DNA of 64,000 bases from Chryseobacterium sp. C-71 (GCF_020911865.1 NZ_CP087131.1:2170001-2234000), one strand, 5' to 3'; counted from the stretch's first letter, positions 8,468 through 16,588 are shown. Program-made: numbers and translations. The notes: generated from the sequence alone by a model not told the origin.

Positions 8468-10948
8468 TTATTTACCAATTGATTTATTGGAATCAACACT
8501 TTTTGTTTCGGTACTAATATCTACGCTGTCGTTTTTTGCTGTTTTATATTTCCCAAACGTATATGTCAACGATAACCTATACATTCTTTTTTCATCAACT
8601 CTATTGTAAAGTGTAGTTAGATTTTGATTATATAAAATGGCATTTAGTCCACTATTATTTAACGCATTTTGAACAGAGAAAATGCAATTGAAGGAATTGT
8701 TAAAAAATTTATTAGAAAGTGTCAATTCCAAAGATTGAACAGGTTTTCTGATATCATAAATATTATAAACTCCCTTAGACATATAACTATAATATACATT
8801 AAATTTAAAGTTTTTAGGAAGTACTATTTGAGAATATCCGTAAAAGTTCCAAGTAGCTTTATTAGAAGGAACTAATATAAATGAATTGTTAAATACTGTT
8901 TTATTATAACCTACATTAGCAAATAAAAAACTTACTTTGTCTGGATTTATATTACCATTTTTTAAAAAAGAAATTCCTTTTGTAAATAATGCAAAGGGAA
9001 GAGGTAATCCTAAATTTAAAGAATACGTTTTTACATTATCAAAACTTTTTAAAGTTTGTATGGATTGTAAATTAACTCCATCGTTTTCTATAATAGTTAA
9101 GTTTTTAGATTTTTCAAAAGAATATCCATACGATAAATATGCATAGTCAAATGCACTCAGTTTAGCTTGATAATTGTCTACTAACTCCGGGTTTAGAAAA
9201 GGATTTCCTACAGTTTGGAAATAAGAATTGTTAAAATTATTAATATTAGGGTCTAAATCATTATAATTTGGTTGGTTAATCTTTTTAGAATAATTTAAGG
9301 ATAAATTTATATCCGAATTTATTCTATAAAAGGCGTTTAAATTTGGGAAAAACTTTATATAATTAGTTTTTACGGTATATTCATTTGGATTTGATTTACT
9401 TCTAATATCATAATATTCCATTCTCAAACCTCCACTAAGTTCAAATTTTTTGATTTTCTTATTAAATGAAACATACGCAGCTAGATTTTTTTCATTATAA
9501 TTAAACGGAATTTCAGAATTAAAATTGGTATTTTCAAAAATTAAGGAATCAGGATTATTTAGATTATACTTACCTAATCTTTCTGCTTGAAAATCTCCAT
9601 ACCTCCCTCCTAAATACATACTTAAATCAAACTTTTTTATTTTAAATTCCCAATCATTTTTAACATAATAGTTCTGTACTTTTTTATCCGACTGATTTAT
9701 ACTATACAAATTAGTAAATCCCAATTGTTGAGTATTTCCAAAATATTCAGAATTAAAAATTTGCCCATATGCGGTTAGCTGAAAATTATTTCCTATAGAA
9801 TCAAGATTTTGTTTATATTTTAAAATTAGCTCATTACTACTATTTTCTGTGTGTGTGTTTGATAGTGATAAATTATTAATAGCAGGGATATAATCCTCAC
9901 TAAATATATTCATACTTGAAGATGGATTATGTCCGTTTATCCAAAAATTATAGTTCAAATTTATGCTAGACTTGTCCTTAAATGTATATTTCAGTCCTGT
10001 ACGAGCATAACTTCCCCTATATAGAAAAAGATTTTTTGTTTCTTGATTAAGTATAGGAGTTGAATTTTGTAGATTGTAAATACTTTTTACATCTATTTTT
10101 TGGTCACCTTCATTATAATAATAACCTGCTAGAAATTGCCATGAAATAGCATCATACTTTCCGTTTAATTGTAATGAAGTTGCATTTTTATAATTATGAT
10201 TTACTGTATTTATTGTATTTATGCTTCCATTAATTCCTCTTGTATTCTTCGATTTTGTTATAATATTAATAATCCCACCTGAAACATTCGCACTATACTT
10301 TGCTCCTGGACTATATATTAGTTCAATTTTATCAATCGAATTTGCGGGTAAACTATTCAAATAATTATTCAAGTCTTCACCAGAAATAGATGAGGGTTCA
10401 CCATCAATATATATTGCTGATATTTTGCCATTTTGAGCAATATAACCATTCGGAGTAACTATAACACCTGGAATTTTGGTAAGAGCTTCGTAAGTTGAGC
10501 CATTACTCAAAATGTTATTTCCGTCTACTAAAATAGTTATTTTATCAGCTTCTGATTTTATAAATCTTTTCTTTACTCCTGATAATGTCACTTCTTCAAT
10601 TGATTTAATTGATTCTAAATTAATATTTAAATCAATCTTTTTTTCATTTTCAGAAATCGTAATTTCTTTTATTACTGTTTGATAGTTTTCTTTAGAAATG
10701 TAGATTTTATACATTCCATTTTTCAAGGAAACCTTTTCAGTATGTGAACAGTTTGAAAAAGAAAACATGGAATTAAGGACACCATCCTCCATGTACGATA
10801 CTTTTATTTCGACATTATCTAATTTACAGTTAGAAATATTTATTAAAAACTCAATATTAGATTTATTAATGCTTTGAGAATAAGTTTTGACACTAATGAT
10901 TATCGACAATAAAAAAACAACATTTTTAAATAAGGAAATAATTGACAT
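8468..10948 (-). CDS. Outer-membrane beta-barrel receptor (TonB-dependent-receptor-like)
   Basis: 826 residues: signal peptide (1-25, ending TYSQS), an N-terminal beta-sandwich of the carboxypeptidase-regulatory type (about 28-110), a plug-like domain (about 115-235) with VDGN, KIPGV, YIDGEP and SGGIINIITK motifs, then a long beta-barrel typical of the Bacteroidota OMP beta-barrel family. No SusC-style signature is seen. It is the last gene of the Gly-rich peptide island and on the same strand, 120 nt after precursor A1, so uptake, export or surface display of the peptide product is a reasonable guess. Very AT-rich like the rest of the island. Substrate unknown. Confidence 0.85.
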   Translation of the reverse strand: MSIISLFKNVVFLLSIIISVKTYSQSINKSNIEFLINISNCKLDNVEIKVSYMEDGVLNSMFSFSNCSHTEKVSLKNGMYKIYISKENYQTVIKEITISENEKKIDLNINLESIKSIEEVTLSGVKKRFIKSEADKITILVDGNNILSNGSTYEALTKIPGVIVTPNGYIAQNGKISAIYIDGEPSSISGEDLNNYLNSLPANSIDKIELIYSPGAKYSANVSGGIINIITKSKNTRGINGSINTINTVNHNYKNATSLQLNGKYDAISWQFLAGYYYNEGDQKIDVKSIYNLQNSTPILNQETKNLFLYRGSYARTGLKYTFKDKSSINLNYNFWINGHNPSSSMNIFSEDYIPAINNLSLSNTHTENSSNELILKYKQNLDSIGNNFQLTAYGQIFNSEYFGNTQQLGFTNLYSINQSDKKVQNYYVKNDWEFKIKKFDLSMYLGGRYGDFQAERLGKYNLNNPDSLIFENTNFNSEIPFNYNEKNLAAYVSFNKKIKKFELSGGLRMEYYDIRSKSNPNEYTVKTNYIKFFPNLNAFYRINSDINLSLNYSKKINQPNYNDLDPNINNFNNSYFQTVGNPFLNPELVDNYQAKLSAFDYAYLSYGYSFEKSKNLTIIENDGVNLQSIQTLKSFDNVKTYSLNLGLPLPFALFTKGISFLKNGNINPDKVSFLFANVGYNKTVFNNSFILVPSNKATWNFYGYSQIVLPKNFKFNVYYSYMSKGVYNIYDIRKPVQSLELTLSNKFFNNSFNCIFSVQNALNNSGLNAILYNQNLTTLYNRVDEKRMYRLSLTYTFGKYKTAKNDSVDISTETKSVDSNKSIGK

Positions 10949-11068
10949 TTAATAAATAAAATTATTAAAGAATAAAAAAATATATTCTTTATGAGTTAAT
11001 TGTAAACAGATTTATGGAAATAATTAGTTTTTTGTAGAATCAAAAAATCTTTAATCATACAAATAAGA

Positions 11069-11335
11069 TTATTCTTTTTTTCCACTATTCCCTCCATTGC
11101 CGCCGTTACCTCCATTTCCTCCATTACTTCCCCCACCTCCATCACCTCCGCGACCTCCATCACCTCCGCGACCTCCACGTGTGCCATCCTTACCATTTTC
11201 ACCATCTTTTCCGTTCTCACCATCTTTTCCGTTCTCACCGTCTTTTCCTTTTTCACCATCATTTCCATCATTAGAAGAGTTCCAAGAACCTAACTCTAAT
11301 CTTTCTTCTAGTTCTTCAATTTTAATTGTAGTCAT
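11069..11335 (-). CDS. Gly-rich precursor-like peptide A1 (collagen-like repeat)
   Basis: 88 residues. The N-terminus carries IKIEELEERLELGSW (residues 4-18), shared with three other small genes at 15683-16519. The core then has Gly in every third position for about 20 uninterrupted triplets (GKD GEN repeats, then GGR, GGD and GGN). Unlike A2-A4 it lacks the Thr-rich tail and ends in a basic SGKKE. The 18-bp DNA repeat coding GKDGEN is visible at about 11207-11260. It lies 1 nt after the stop of the toroid gene. It looks like a leader-plus-core RiPP precursor; a structural collagen-like peptide is the alternative. No known family recognised. Confidence 0.7.
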   Translation of the reverse strand: MTTIKIEELEERLELGSWNSSNDGNDGEKGKDGENGKDGENGKDGENGKDGTRGGRGGDGGRGGDGGGGSNGGNGGNGGNGGNSGKKE

Positions 11336-11336
11336 T

Positions 11337-12032
11337 TTATATAATATTTTTTAATTTGTTTAAAGTATTTAAGCACACTGATGTTGTAAATAATCTTTTA
11401 AATTCCATAGCTCTGACATTTGTCCCAAAGGTCTTAATACTATCAAATTTAGTAATTTCTGGTATCGTAATTTCTGGTCTTGGAATCCTCAGTGAGTTAC
11501 TATTTTCCCATGAGCCATCACTATACTGATTTTTCAATAGATAATCTATTCCATTTTTAATATTCTTTTGAAAAGAATCAACTGTTGATAAACTTTTTAA
11601 AGCTAAGCCAGTATAAAATAAATTTTCTCCAAAAAAATCTGAAAAACTACCATTGGAATTTTGACATAAAGATATTTTTTTTAATTTGTTTTTAATAAGA
11701 CCCTCTGGAAAATCCACAACATGTGAAATAGAGGAAATATAATAAACACTATAAATATCATTAGTCCACCAATATGAATCTAATAAATCATTCTCTAATC
11801 TACTTGATATAAAATCTTTTAATTTCATCCATTCACTTTTATATGTCTCTTTATATTTATAAAGTACATGAAGTGCAACAGAGCTTACACAAAAATGAGA
11901 TTGAGTCCACCCATCATACGAAAAGTAATTTTCTGAAGAAAAATACTTACGTAGAATATTTTCATTATTATAAGTTGAAAACCCTCCATCATCATTTTGA
12001 TATCGTTTGTAATATATGGAACCTCTGTACAC
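11337..12032 (-). CDS. Alpha-alpha toroid (prenyltransferase/terpene-cyclase-like) repeat protein, probably N-terminally truncated
   Basis: 231 residues with about four helical-toroid repeats carrying QNDDGGF (12-18), QNSNGSF (about 120) and NQYSDGSW (about 168), as in the prenyltransferase/squalene-cyclase superfamily. No DxDD cyclase motif is seen. The only start is a GTG at 12032 lying inside the radical SAM coding frame, with an in-frame TAA immediately before it, and the first repeat begins almost at once; families of this fold usually have more repeats upstream. The beginning is therefore probably lost at the same junction that truncates the radical SAM gene. Role in the cluster unknown; possibly a tailoring or scaffold protein. 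Confidence 0.6.
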   Translation of the reverse strand: MYRGSIYYKRYQNDDGGFSTYNNENILRKYFSSENYFSYDGWTQSHFCVSSVALHVLYKYKETYKSEWMKLKDFISSRLENDLLDSYWWTNDIYSVYYISSISHVVDFPEGLIKNKLKKISLCQNSNGSFSDFFGENLFYTGLALKSLSTVDSFQKNIKNGIDYLLKNQYSDGSWENSNSLRIPRPEITIPEITKFDSIKTFGTNVRAMEFKRLFTTSVCLNTLNKLKNII

Positions 12033-13084
12033 TTAAATACATTTCCGAATGCATCATACACAGATGAATTTTTATTAGTTGCCAAACAAACATTATAAAC
12101 TCTCTTCGGTAGTAAAGAAACACCTTTACCATTCTTTATTAAATTTTCAAACCAAAATATTTCTTGGCTAGGGTAATCGAAATCTATTACTTCATCATTA
12201 CTTTTGTCGCCCCATTCATGAATTTTTGCAGAATAGAAATTTACACTATTTAAAATATTTTTTTCTTTTAAAAAATCAATTAGAGGAATAACCGTAGTTT
12301 GATTTTCCTTATCAACATTGCATCTTATGCTTATTTCAACGTTATAGTTTTCCTGAGCTTTTAACTTAATAATATTCTCTAAATTCCTGATAATTGTTTT
12401 AAATGTTCCTTTATCACTATTTTTCAGGTTTCTTCTTCCATTATGAGCGTTTTCAACACCATCTATTGTGATTTCTATAAAGTCTACGAATAGTTTATTA
12501 TATAAATCACGAAAAACTGATTCAGTCAGCTTTAAACCATTTGTAATAATTTTTGCACTATAAATAATATTAGCTTTATCACAAATCTCTTTTAATCGAT
12601 TTGTTATCTCAAACATACTACTCATACCAATCAGCGGCTCTGCTCCAAACCATCCAATTCTAAGTTCCGTAAAACTATTTATTTTTATTTTTCGCTCAAT
12701 TGCATCAACTATGTTTAATATATTTTTTTTGTTTAAATTAATGTTTTGATGATTTTGCCCACAATAAAAACATCCCATCTGGCAGTATGCAGAAGGCTGA
12801 ATAACTTCATAAAGAGTTGTATTATTAGTATTTACACTTTCGTTTTGATTTAATATTTCCGTAAATTCATCCTTTTGATTAGATACTAGAATTTGATTCG
12901 CTATTAGAGATTCCTTTATTTCTGTTGGTAAATTATCTAAATTTCCAACACATATACATTGCCAAACCGCAGTAGATATTTTTAATATTTTTCCGAATTT
13001 GGTAGAAAAGATAATTATTGCATCATCATATTCGGTAGAAACAATATATTTCGATAATGTCCAGACTGTTTCACTCATTTTCAT
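11885..13084 (-). CDS. Radical SAM peptide maturase with truncated SPASM domain
   Basis: The N-terminal part (1-75) resembles a peptide-recognition wing. The radical SAM core has C101-x3-C105-x2-C108 and the GGEP-equivalent GAEP (147-150). A SPASM domain begins with C333-x13-G347-x4-C352, exactly its opening motif, but the remaining cysteines are absent. After about residue 360 the sequence becomes non-protein-like (IKMMMEG and so on), and the other frame there encodes the toroid protein. The functional protein has thus lost roughly its last 50-80 residues to a deletion or frameshift. The start overlaps the M50 stop by ATGA. It would install radical-based modifications on the Gly-rich precursors; activity is now doubtful. 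Confidence 0.75.
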   Translation of the reverse strand: MKMSETVWTLSKYIVSTEYDDAIIIFSTKFGKILKISTAVWQCICVGNLDNLPTEIKESLIANQILVSNQKDEFTEILNQNESVNTNNTTLYEVIQPSAYCQMGCFYCGQNHQNINLNKKNILNIVDAIERKIKINSFTELRIGWFGAEPLIGMSSMFEITNRLKEICDKANIIYSAKIITNGLKLTESVFRDLYNKLFVDFIEITIDGVENAHNGRRNLKNSDKGTFKTIIRNLENIIKLKAQENYNVEISIRCNVDKENQTTVIPLIDFLKEKNILNSVNFYSAKIHEWGDKSNDEVIDFDYPSQEIFWFENLIKNGKGVSLLPKRVYNVCLATNKNSSVYDAFGNVFKCTEVPYITNDIKMMMEGFQLIIMKIFYVSIFLQKITFRMMGGLNLIFV

Positions 13085-13582
13085 TCTTTTTTCAATTTTA
13101 ATTTAATATTCTTTGATAAAGATTTTAATTGTGAAAAAACAATAAAATAAAATGCTAGAGGCAATGATATTTGCCAAAAAGTAATATTATTTTCGCTTTG
13201 CCAAAACCAGTTTTTTACATAATAATAAACATTAGTAGGAAATTTAAATAAATCTAAAAACATATATCTTGATACATAATACAAAAACCAAAGTAGAAAT
13301 AGGTTGCATAATAATCCGTAAACTATTAAAAATCCTTTGTGAGCATTAATCTTTACATCTTTTAATGATATAAAATTATATAGTTGCTCATTGGCTTTTG
13401 CTCTTAGATTATACGTATTGGTAATATCTGAAAGAATCCAATATCCATCAAATCTTAAAAATGGATTTATATTTACTATCGTATTGAATACTATCACAGA
13501 TGAACAATAATAGAAAAGCGGGTTATTTGTTAAAATATATAATAAAATTAAAAACAATACCAACAAACTTTCCATATACATT
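13081..13582 (-). pseudogene. M50-family peptidase, C-terminal fragment (split by IS256-family element)
   Basis: This is the 3' part of the gene whose 5' part is at 14947-15628. It encodes membrane helices and the NPFLRFDGYW motif, the family's third zinc-ligand region. Joining the two parts with the 8-bp duplication counted once gives exactly 1176 nt in frame (391 residues) with a seamless reading VDIAGMY-MESLLV. An ATG happens to fall in the duplication (13579-13581), so a fragment might still be made, but it lacks the HExxH active site. The radical SAM gene starts within its stop codon. Confidence 0.88.
13575..13582. repeat. Target-site duplication, left copy (TATACATT)
   Basis: Eight bases identical to 14947-14954, directly abutting the IS end. 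The length fits IS256-family insertion. Confidence 0.9.
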
Positions 13583-13618
13583 GGTAGTATCTCACTAACT
13601 GTGTAAGTTAAAAAGTTA
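13583..13618. repeat. IS terminal inverted repeat, left
   Basis: 36 bp pairing with 14911-14946 in inverted orientation; starts GGTAGT and ends AAAAAGTTA. Confidence 0.85.
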
Positions 13619-13622
13619 TTCT

Positions 13623-13659
13623 GTAAAATTTTGAGCCCTTATAGCTCAAAAAATTTTAC
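13623..13659. other. Subterminal hairpin inside the IS
   Basis: Arms 13623-13636 and 13644-13659 form a strong stem (GTAAAATTTTGAGC against GCTCAAAAAATTTTAC). Placed between the IS end and the transposase start it could block read-through transcription from outside; that role is inferred. Confidence 0.5.
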
Positions 13660-13697
13660 GGAAATAACTTTTTATTATTTTTAACCATTACATAGTT

Positions 13698-14900
13698 ATG
13701 ATCGACAAAGAAGATTTACTAAACAATAAGGATTTCTACAAATCCTTTAAGAACGGGGAAGATTTAACCTCATTCTTTAAAGAGCTGCACAAAAAAGCAG
13801 TAGAACATATGTTGGATGCTGAACTTGACAGCCATCTGGATAATTCAAAACACGAAAAAACCATTAATGGAAACTATCGGAACGGACACGCAACCAAGAG
13901 GATAAAGTCCTCATTCGGCGAATCAGAAATAAAAGTTCCCAGAGATAGGGAAGGCAGTTTTGAACCAGCATTAGTTCCAAAGAGACACAATATCATCGAT
14001 GGTTTGGAGAACATTATCATCTCATTTTATGCTAAAGGGATGAGTGTAAGTGATATTGAAGAGCAAATCAAAGAAATGTATGATTTTGACGTTTCGACTT
14101 CCACCATCTCACGAATCACCAATGCTGTTGCCAGCGAAGTGGTTGCCTGGCAGAACCGACCATTGGATGAAGTATATCTGATTGTCTGGATGGACGGGAT
14201 TGTTTTCAAGGTTCGTGAAAACTCCAAGGTCATCAACAAAACCATTTATTTAGCCGTAGGACTCAATCGTGAAGGTAAAAAAGAAGTTCTCGGGATGTGG
14301 CTCGGAAAGAACGAAAGCTCCAGCTTTTGGATGAATGTTCTGACCGATTTAAAAGCTCGTGGCGTAGAAGATATTCTCATCACTGCTACCGATAATCTGA
14401 ATGGATTTACCCAGACCATTCGCTCGGTTTTTCCGCAATCTCAAACCCAAATCTGCGTAGTTCACCAAATTAGAAATGCATGTAAATATGTTGTCTGGAA
14501 AGATAGGAAAGAATTTTCTGCAGATATGAAACACATTTATACTGCCCCCACAAAAGAAGCGGCAAAAGCAGCTTTGGACGACTTTGCAACCAAATGGGAA
14601 AGTAAATATCTCTATGCAATACAATCCTGGAGAACTCATTGGGACGAATTAACCGTCTTTTTTGAGTTTCCAATCGAGATTAGAAAAATAATTTACACGA
14701 CCAATTTAATTGAAAATCTAAACGGGAAAATCCGAAAATACACCAAAAACAAAATGTCTTTCCCTACAGATGATGCAGTTATAAAATCTGTTTATTTAGC
14801 ATTGAAAGAAGCAACTAAAAAATGGACCATGCCCATCCAAAATTGGGGATTGATTTTAAACCAATTTATGCTTATTTTTGAAAATAGGCTCAGATTATAA
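13698..14900 (+). CDS. IS256-family (mutator-type) transposase
   Basis: 400-residue DDE transposase, full length for the family. The catalytic triad fits Asp166 (WMDGI), Asp232 (ATDNLNG) and Glu339 (TTNLIENLN), with the mutator-family ICVVHQIRN region at about 252-260. It catalyses movement of the element that carries it. No frameshift or internal stop, so it is probably active. Confidence 0.96.
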   Translation: MIDKEDLLNNKDFYKSFKNGEDLTSFFKELHKKAVEHMLDAELDSHLDNSKHEKTINGNYRNGHATKRIKSSFGESEIKVPRDREGSFEPALVPKRHNIIDGLENIIISFYAKGMSVSDIEEQIKEMYDFDVSTSTISRITNAVASEVVAWQNRPLDEVYLIVWMDGIVFKVRENSKVINKTIYLAVGLNREGKKEVLGMWLGKNESSSFWMNVLTDLKARGVEDILITATDNLNGFTQTIRSVFPQSQTQICVVHQIRNACKYVVWKDRKEFSADMKHIYTAPTKEAAKAALDDFATKWESKYLYAIQSWRTHWDELTVFFEFPIEIRKIIYTTNLIENLNGKIRKYTKNKMSFPTDDAVIKSVYLALKEATKKWTMPIQNWGLILNQFMLIFENRLRL

Positions 14901-14910
14901 ATCTAAGCCC

Positions 14911-14946
14911 TAACTTTTTAATTTACACACTTAATGGGACAGTGTC
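14911..14946. repeat. IS terminal inverted repeat, right
   Basis: 36 bp, inverted match to 13583-13618. Confidence 0.85.
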
Positions 14947-14954
14947 TATACATT
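14947..14954. repeat. Target-site duplication, right copy (TATACATT)
   Basis: Identical to 13575-13582; it lies within the M50 reading frame. Confidence 0.9.
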
Positions 14955-15628
14955 CCTGCAATATCTACAATAACCCTTTCTTTTCTTGATAATTTCCAAA
15001 CGTCAGTTACATCAGCATATAGAACAGGTGTTAATAAATAAAAACCAAAACCTATATCGCCATGTTTAGCCCCATAAGAACGACAGGAAATAGCATGACC
15101 AAATTCATGAAATAATAATGTTATTGCCATTGTTAAGGGCAATATGTATATTTTTTGAGAATCTAACTTAAAATTATGCACACCACTATAGATAAAACCT
15201 ACACAAAATATTATATTGAAAATAAAAGAAATTATTACAAAGTTCCTATTTTTAAATATGAATGATAAATATTTAGAAATGACTTCAACATATTTTGATT
15301 TAATCAATGTGAACTTTAAAAGTAGATATGAGTTTTTTGGCTTTATATGAATTTCATCTGATGTTATCTTTTTTAATTTATTAAATATTATTTCATGTAG
15401 TTGGTCTAATGATATATCAATTTCTTTGTCTTGCTTTAAATTATCTTGGATTTTTGATATAGAATTTTTCCCGTTAATATATTCTATTATGTGAAGTACT
15501 TGAGAGTCACAATATAAATATGCTCGTTGAACTTTATCAATTTCAATTATTAATAAAACATTTTCATTCTCTTTTTCAACAACAGAAAAAGAGTTATGTA
15601 TATTAGGTATTAGACTTTCTATATTCAT
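14947..15628 (-). pseudogene. PqqD-like domain/M50 peptidase, N-terminal fragment (split by IS)
   Basis: Residues about 25-90 look like a PqqD-type winged helix (a RiPP recognition element) and are followed by membrane helices and the zinc site HEFGH (174-178) within LLFHEFGHAISCRSYG. The frame runs into the IS and stops at 14918 after IS-coded residues. The start is taken as the ATG at 15628; a GTG at 15640 is also open. M50 proteins of this kind occur in peptide export or processing clusters. It follows precursor A2 by 54 nt. Function is presumably lost, since the NPxxxxDG half is disconnected. Confidence 0.87.
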
Positions 15629-15682
15629 ACAAAAAGCCACTTATTATTAAAAATAAGTGGTCAAAATTAAAAATTATAAATT

Positions 15683-15931
15683 TTATTTTGAAGGTTCGAC
15701 AGTTGTAGTTGTAGTTGTTGGAACTGAAGGCTTTGTTCCTCCACCAACATTAATACCAATAGTACCATCACCAGCATTTCCACCGTTTCCACCGTTTCCA
15801 CCGTTTCCACCATTTCCACCACTTCCAGAAGCTCCGCTTCCTCCGGCAGCTCCATCACCTCCATCACCTCCAACCCAGCTTCCCAATTCTAGTCTTTCTT
15901 CTAATTCTTGAATTCTAATTTCTTTTTTCAT
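15683..15931 (-). CDS. Gly-rich precursor-like peptide A2
   Basis: 82 residues: leader with IRIQELEERLELGSW, then a Gly-rich core with Gly at every third position for about 12 triplets (GGD, GAA, GGS, then repeated GGN units), then a conserved GDGTI and a tail of consecutive Thr ending VEPSK. The GGN units are encoded by a 9-bp tandem repeat (about 15780-15822). It is second or third in the promoter-proximal tandem array and directly precedes the M50 gene. Candidate RiPP substrate; no family recognised. Confidence 0.72.
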   Translation of the reverse strand: MKKEIRIQELEERLELGSWVGGDGGDGAAGGSGASGSGGNGGNGGNGGNGGNAGDGTIGINVGGGTKPSVPTTTTTTVEPSK

Positions 15932-15974
15932 AATAGTTAATATATTTAATTGTTAAAAAATGTTTCTAAAATAT

Positions 15975-16187
15975 TTATTTTGAAGAATCTATTGTTGTGG
16001 TAGGTTGTTGTGTTGTTGGAGTCGATGTCCCACTATTTCCATCTCCTATTGTAATAGTTCCTTCTCCACTACCACCATCACTACCGCCACAACCAGTTGC
16101 ATTACAATCACCGGATGAACTCTCTCCACCAAGCCAAATACCTAATTCTAATCTTTCTTCTAATTCTTGAATTTTAATTTCTTTAAT
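15975..16187 (-). pseudogene. Gly-rich precursor-like peptide A3, no ATG (ATT in its place)
   Basis: The frame encodes KEIKIQELEERLELGIW followed by a Gly/Ser core with two Cys (DCNATGC), GEGTITIG and a Thr/Pro/Gln tail ending DSSK, clearly a fourth member of the family. Aligned with A2, its initiator codon is ATT (16185-16187), preceded by another ATT and by a TAA 15 nt further up; there is no ATG, GTG or TTG between. It is either a recent start-codon loss or relies on a rare ATT start. The body has no stop, so decay, if real, is recent. 70 codons excluding stop. Confidence 0.6.
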
Positions 16188-16228
16188 AATTGTTAAGAAT
16201 ATTTACAAATTTTGTTTATTTCGGAATA

Positions 16229-16519
16229 CTACTGAGTTGATGTTGTTGGTTTTTGGGGTTCAATTGTAGTTGTAGATGTACCAATAGTACCATTTCCACC
16301 ACTTCCAGCATTTCCACCATTTCCACCATTTCCGCCAGTGTTTGCTCCTCCGCCACAGTCACAACTATTATTATTGCAACAGCCATTTCCACCATTTCCA
16401 CCATTTCCGCCATTTCCACCATCTCCTCCAGCCCAGCTTCCTAATTCTAATCTTTCTTCAAGTTCTTCAATCTTGAATTCACTAATATTTATTATTTTCT
16501 TTGAAATATCATTGATCAT
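16229..16519 (-). CDS. Gly-rich, Cys-containing precursor-like peptide A4
   Basis: 96 residues from the ATG at 16519: a longer leader (MINDISKK then FKIEELEERLELGSW), a core of GGN repeats interrupted by a cysteine knot-like segment CCNNNSCDC, more GGN repeats, then GNGTIG and a Thr/Pro tail. An upstream in-frame ATG at 16600 is rejected because the best promoter (16559-16588) lies between the two starts. It is the first gene of the island. The four Cys suggest a modified or disulfide-bearing core. No known family recognised. Confidence 0.7.
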   Translation of the reverse strand: MINDISKKIINISEFKIEELEERLELGSWAGGDGGNGGNGGNGGNGCCNNNSCDCGGGANTGGNGGNGGNAGSGGNGTIGTSTTTIEPQKPTTSTQ

Positions 16520-16558
16520 TATGTAAGTTTTTTTGAGTAACGAATCACATAGTAATGG

Positions 16559-16588
16559 CAAAAATATAAATATTTCTATTATTTGCAA
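16559..16588 (-). promoter_or_regulatory. Promoter of the Gly-rich peptide operon
   Basis: On the - strand: TTG (16588-16586), 19-nt spacer, TATTTTTG (16566-16559), a full match to the Bacteroidota TTG/TAnnTTTG pattern. The predicted start lies near 16552, giving a leader of about 33 nt to the A4 ATG. Confidence 0.55.

Larger units (their letters stand above)
13583..14946 (+). mobile_element. IS256-family insertion sequence, complete, 1364 bp
   Basis: Bounded by 36-bp imperfect terminal inverted repeats (13583-13618 and 14911-14946; 10 mismatches, inner 20 bp nearly identical, sharing GTGTAA and TTAAAAAGTTA) and by 8-bp direct repeats TATACATT. One intact transposase gene lies inside. A subterminal hairpin (13623-13636 / 13644-13659) precedes the transposase. 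It is inserted against the direction of the host operon and splits the M50 gene. Intact ends, transposase and duplication suggest a recent insertion. Confidence 0.93.

Noticed and set aside
11097..11354. Proline-rich open frame on the + strand, and similar ones at 15657-15911 and 16338-16526
   Set aside because: They are the complements of GGN/GKD repeats in the precursor genes on the - strand and have no start signal or promoter.
11885..12000. C-terminal end of the radical SAM frame as real protein
   Set aside because: Sequence is Met/Ile-rich and unlike SPASM, while the other frame there codes a clean toroid repeat.
15780..16435. Short regular repeats suggesting a CRISPR array
   Set aside because: The units are 9-bp in-frame codon repeats of GGN inside coding genes with no spacers of constant length and no cas genes.
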